Positions 63,773-64,000 of a stretch of 64,000 nt of DNA are shown one piece after another. The DNA comes from Anderseniella sp. Alg231-50. Lineage in GTDB: Bacteria > Pseudomonadota > Alphaproteobacteria > Rhizobiales > Aestuariivirgaceae. Made by a program: the position numbers and the translations under genes. The notes under the pieces are model-generated. The model saw only the letters and a list, made by a program, of their open reading frames with translations, ran no database searches and had not been told where the DNA came from. The stretch is from assembly GCF_900149695.1 (NCBI RefSeq), contig NZ_LT703005.1, positions 248,013-312,012 of the forward strand. Reading direction: 5' to 3'. The stretch's first letter is position 1, and every line of letters begins with the position of its first letter.

Positions 63773-64000
63773 CTATGCCCCGAGCTGGTTATCGAATTCG
63801 CTGGTGAGCGCTTTCAGCGGCCATGGATCGGCTTCTTCGGCCAGGTCCTTCAGCGGCAGTGCCATGACACCGGAAACTCCGGCGGAATAGTCAGCCTCAC
63901 CCAGTGCCGCCTCGACCAGGTTTTCCGCTGCAAGGCTGTAGTCTTCGGCGCGTTCGTCGTCCCACTCATCAAGACCGATGGCAATCTCTGCCTTGCCCTG
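63773..64000 (-). CDS. C-terminal part of an unrecognised gene running off the right edge
   Basis: The minus-strand frame is open from the right edge to a TAG at 63773, giving at least 75 codons. The C-terminal sequence contains LDEWDDERAEDYSLAAENLV and GVSGVMALPLKDLAEEADPW, an acidic, mostly helical protein. No family is recognised from this fragment. Its terminator region would be the 43-bp repeat block, 130 bases downstream. Confidence 0.6.
   Translation of the reverse strand, partial: QGKAEIAIGLDEWDDERAEDYSLAAENLVEAALGEADYSAGVSGVMALPLKDLAEEADPWPLKALTSEFDNQLGA

Overview
The window looks like chromosomal DNA of an alphaproteobacterium, most likely in or near the Hyphomicrobiales (Rhizobiales). 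The evidence is a GC-rich sequence, the gene order nagZ-scpA-scpB-(insert)-tatA on one side and eno-(insert)-ftsB-pdhA-pdhB-pdhC-lpd-lipA-ratA/coq10 on the other, and family types common in that group (BA14K, DUF2177, HpsN/HisD-like, DMGDH-like GcvT fusions). No rRNA, tRNA, CRISPR array, IS element or prophage was recognised. Genus is not claimed.

Layout. 1-6.0 kb: tatA, an orphan FbpC-type ABC ATPase, a LicD-cytidylyltransferase fusion, scpB, scpA and nagZ. 6.0-10.8 kb: a small membrane protein, an XRE-cupin regulator divergent from a 2Fe-2S ferredoxin, a DUF2177-CIA30 pair, a DEAD-box helicase and a lipoprotein. 10.8-16.6 kb: a catabolic operon (FMN hydroxyacid dehydrogenase, sulfopyruvate-decarboxylase-like ComE and ComD, SDR, HpsN/HisD-like dehydrogenase, tiny membrane protein) divergent from a LacI regulator. 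It fits C3-sulfonate (DHPS/sulfolactate) breakdown. 16.6-25.4 kb: an AsmA-like anchored protein, LysE and GNAT, LysR and YciI, a secreted four-blade hemopexin-like propeller protein, metZ and a rhodanese. 25.4-37 kb: a DMGDH/sarcosine-dehydrogenase-like flavoprotein, an ankyrin protein with an exported deaminase, a large autotransporter, a SulP-STAS-cNMP transporter, and LysR divergent from an alcohol/quinone dehydrogenase.

37.8-45.2 kb: a NIPSNAP protein, a phosphoethanolamine-methyltransferase-like enzyme, and a four-gene operon (GcvT-fused flavoprotein, non-pyrrolysine MttB-family protein, TetR regulator, sarcosine-oxidase-like enzyme) suggesting catabolism of a quaternary or methylated amine through tetrahydrofolate. 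45.2-47.1 kb: the most novel-looking locus, a GT4 glycosyltransferase, an unlisted 56-residue peptide with a lasso-type RiPP leader motif and a Pro/Ser/Thr/acid-rich core, and a PqqD-family RiPP recognition protein. No macrolactam synthetase or leader peptidase gene is present beside them.

47.2-64 kb: an M20 peptidase, an arginine-rich BA14K protein, RatA/Coq10, lipA, two GlsB-type membrane proteins, the complete pyruvate dehydrogenase operon (with a small membrane protein gene between pdhA and pdhB and a GNAT gene before lpd), ftsB, a peroxiredoxin divergent from an AraC regulator, a lipoprotein, an anchored alpha/beta hydrolase, a cNMP-domain protein, eno, a 43-bp tandem repeat with built-in hairpins, and the C-terminal part of an unrecognised gene running off the right edge. 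All functional assignments come from reading motifs and gene order; no database search was run.
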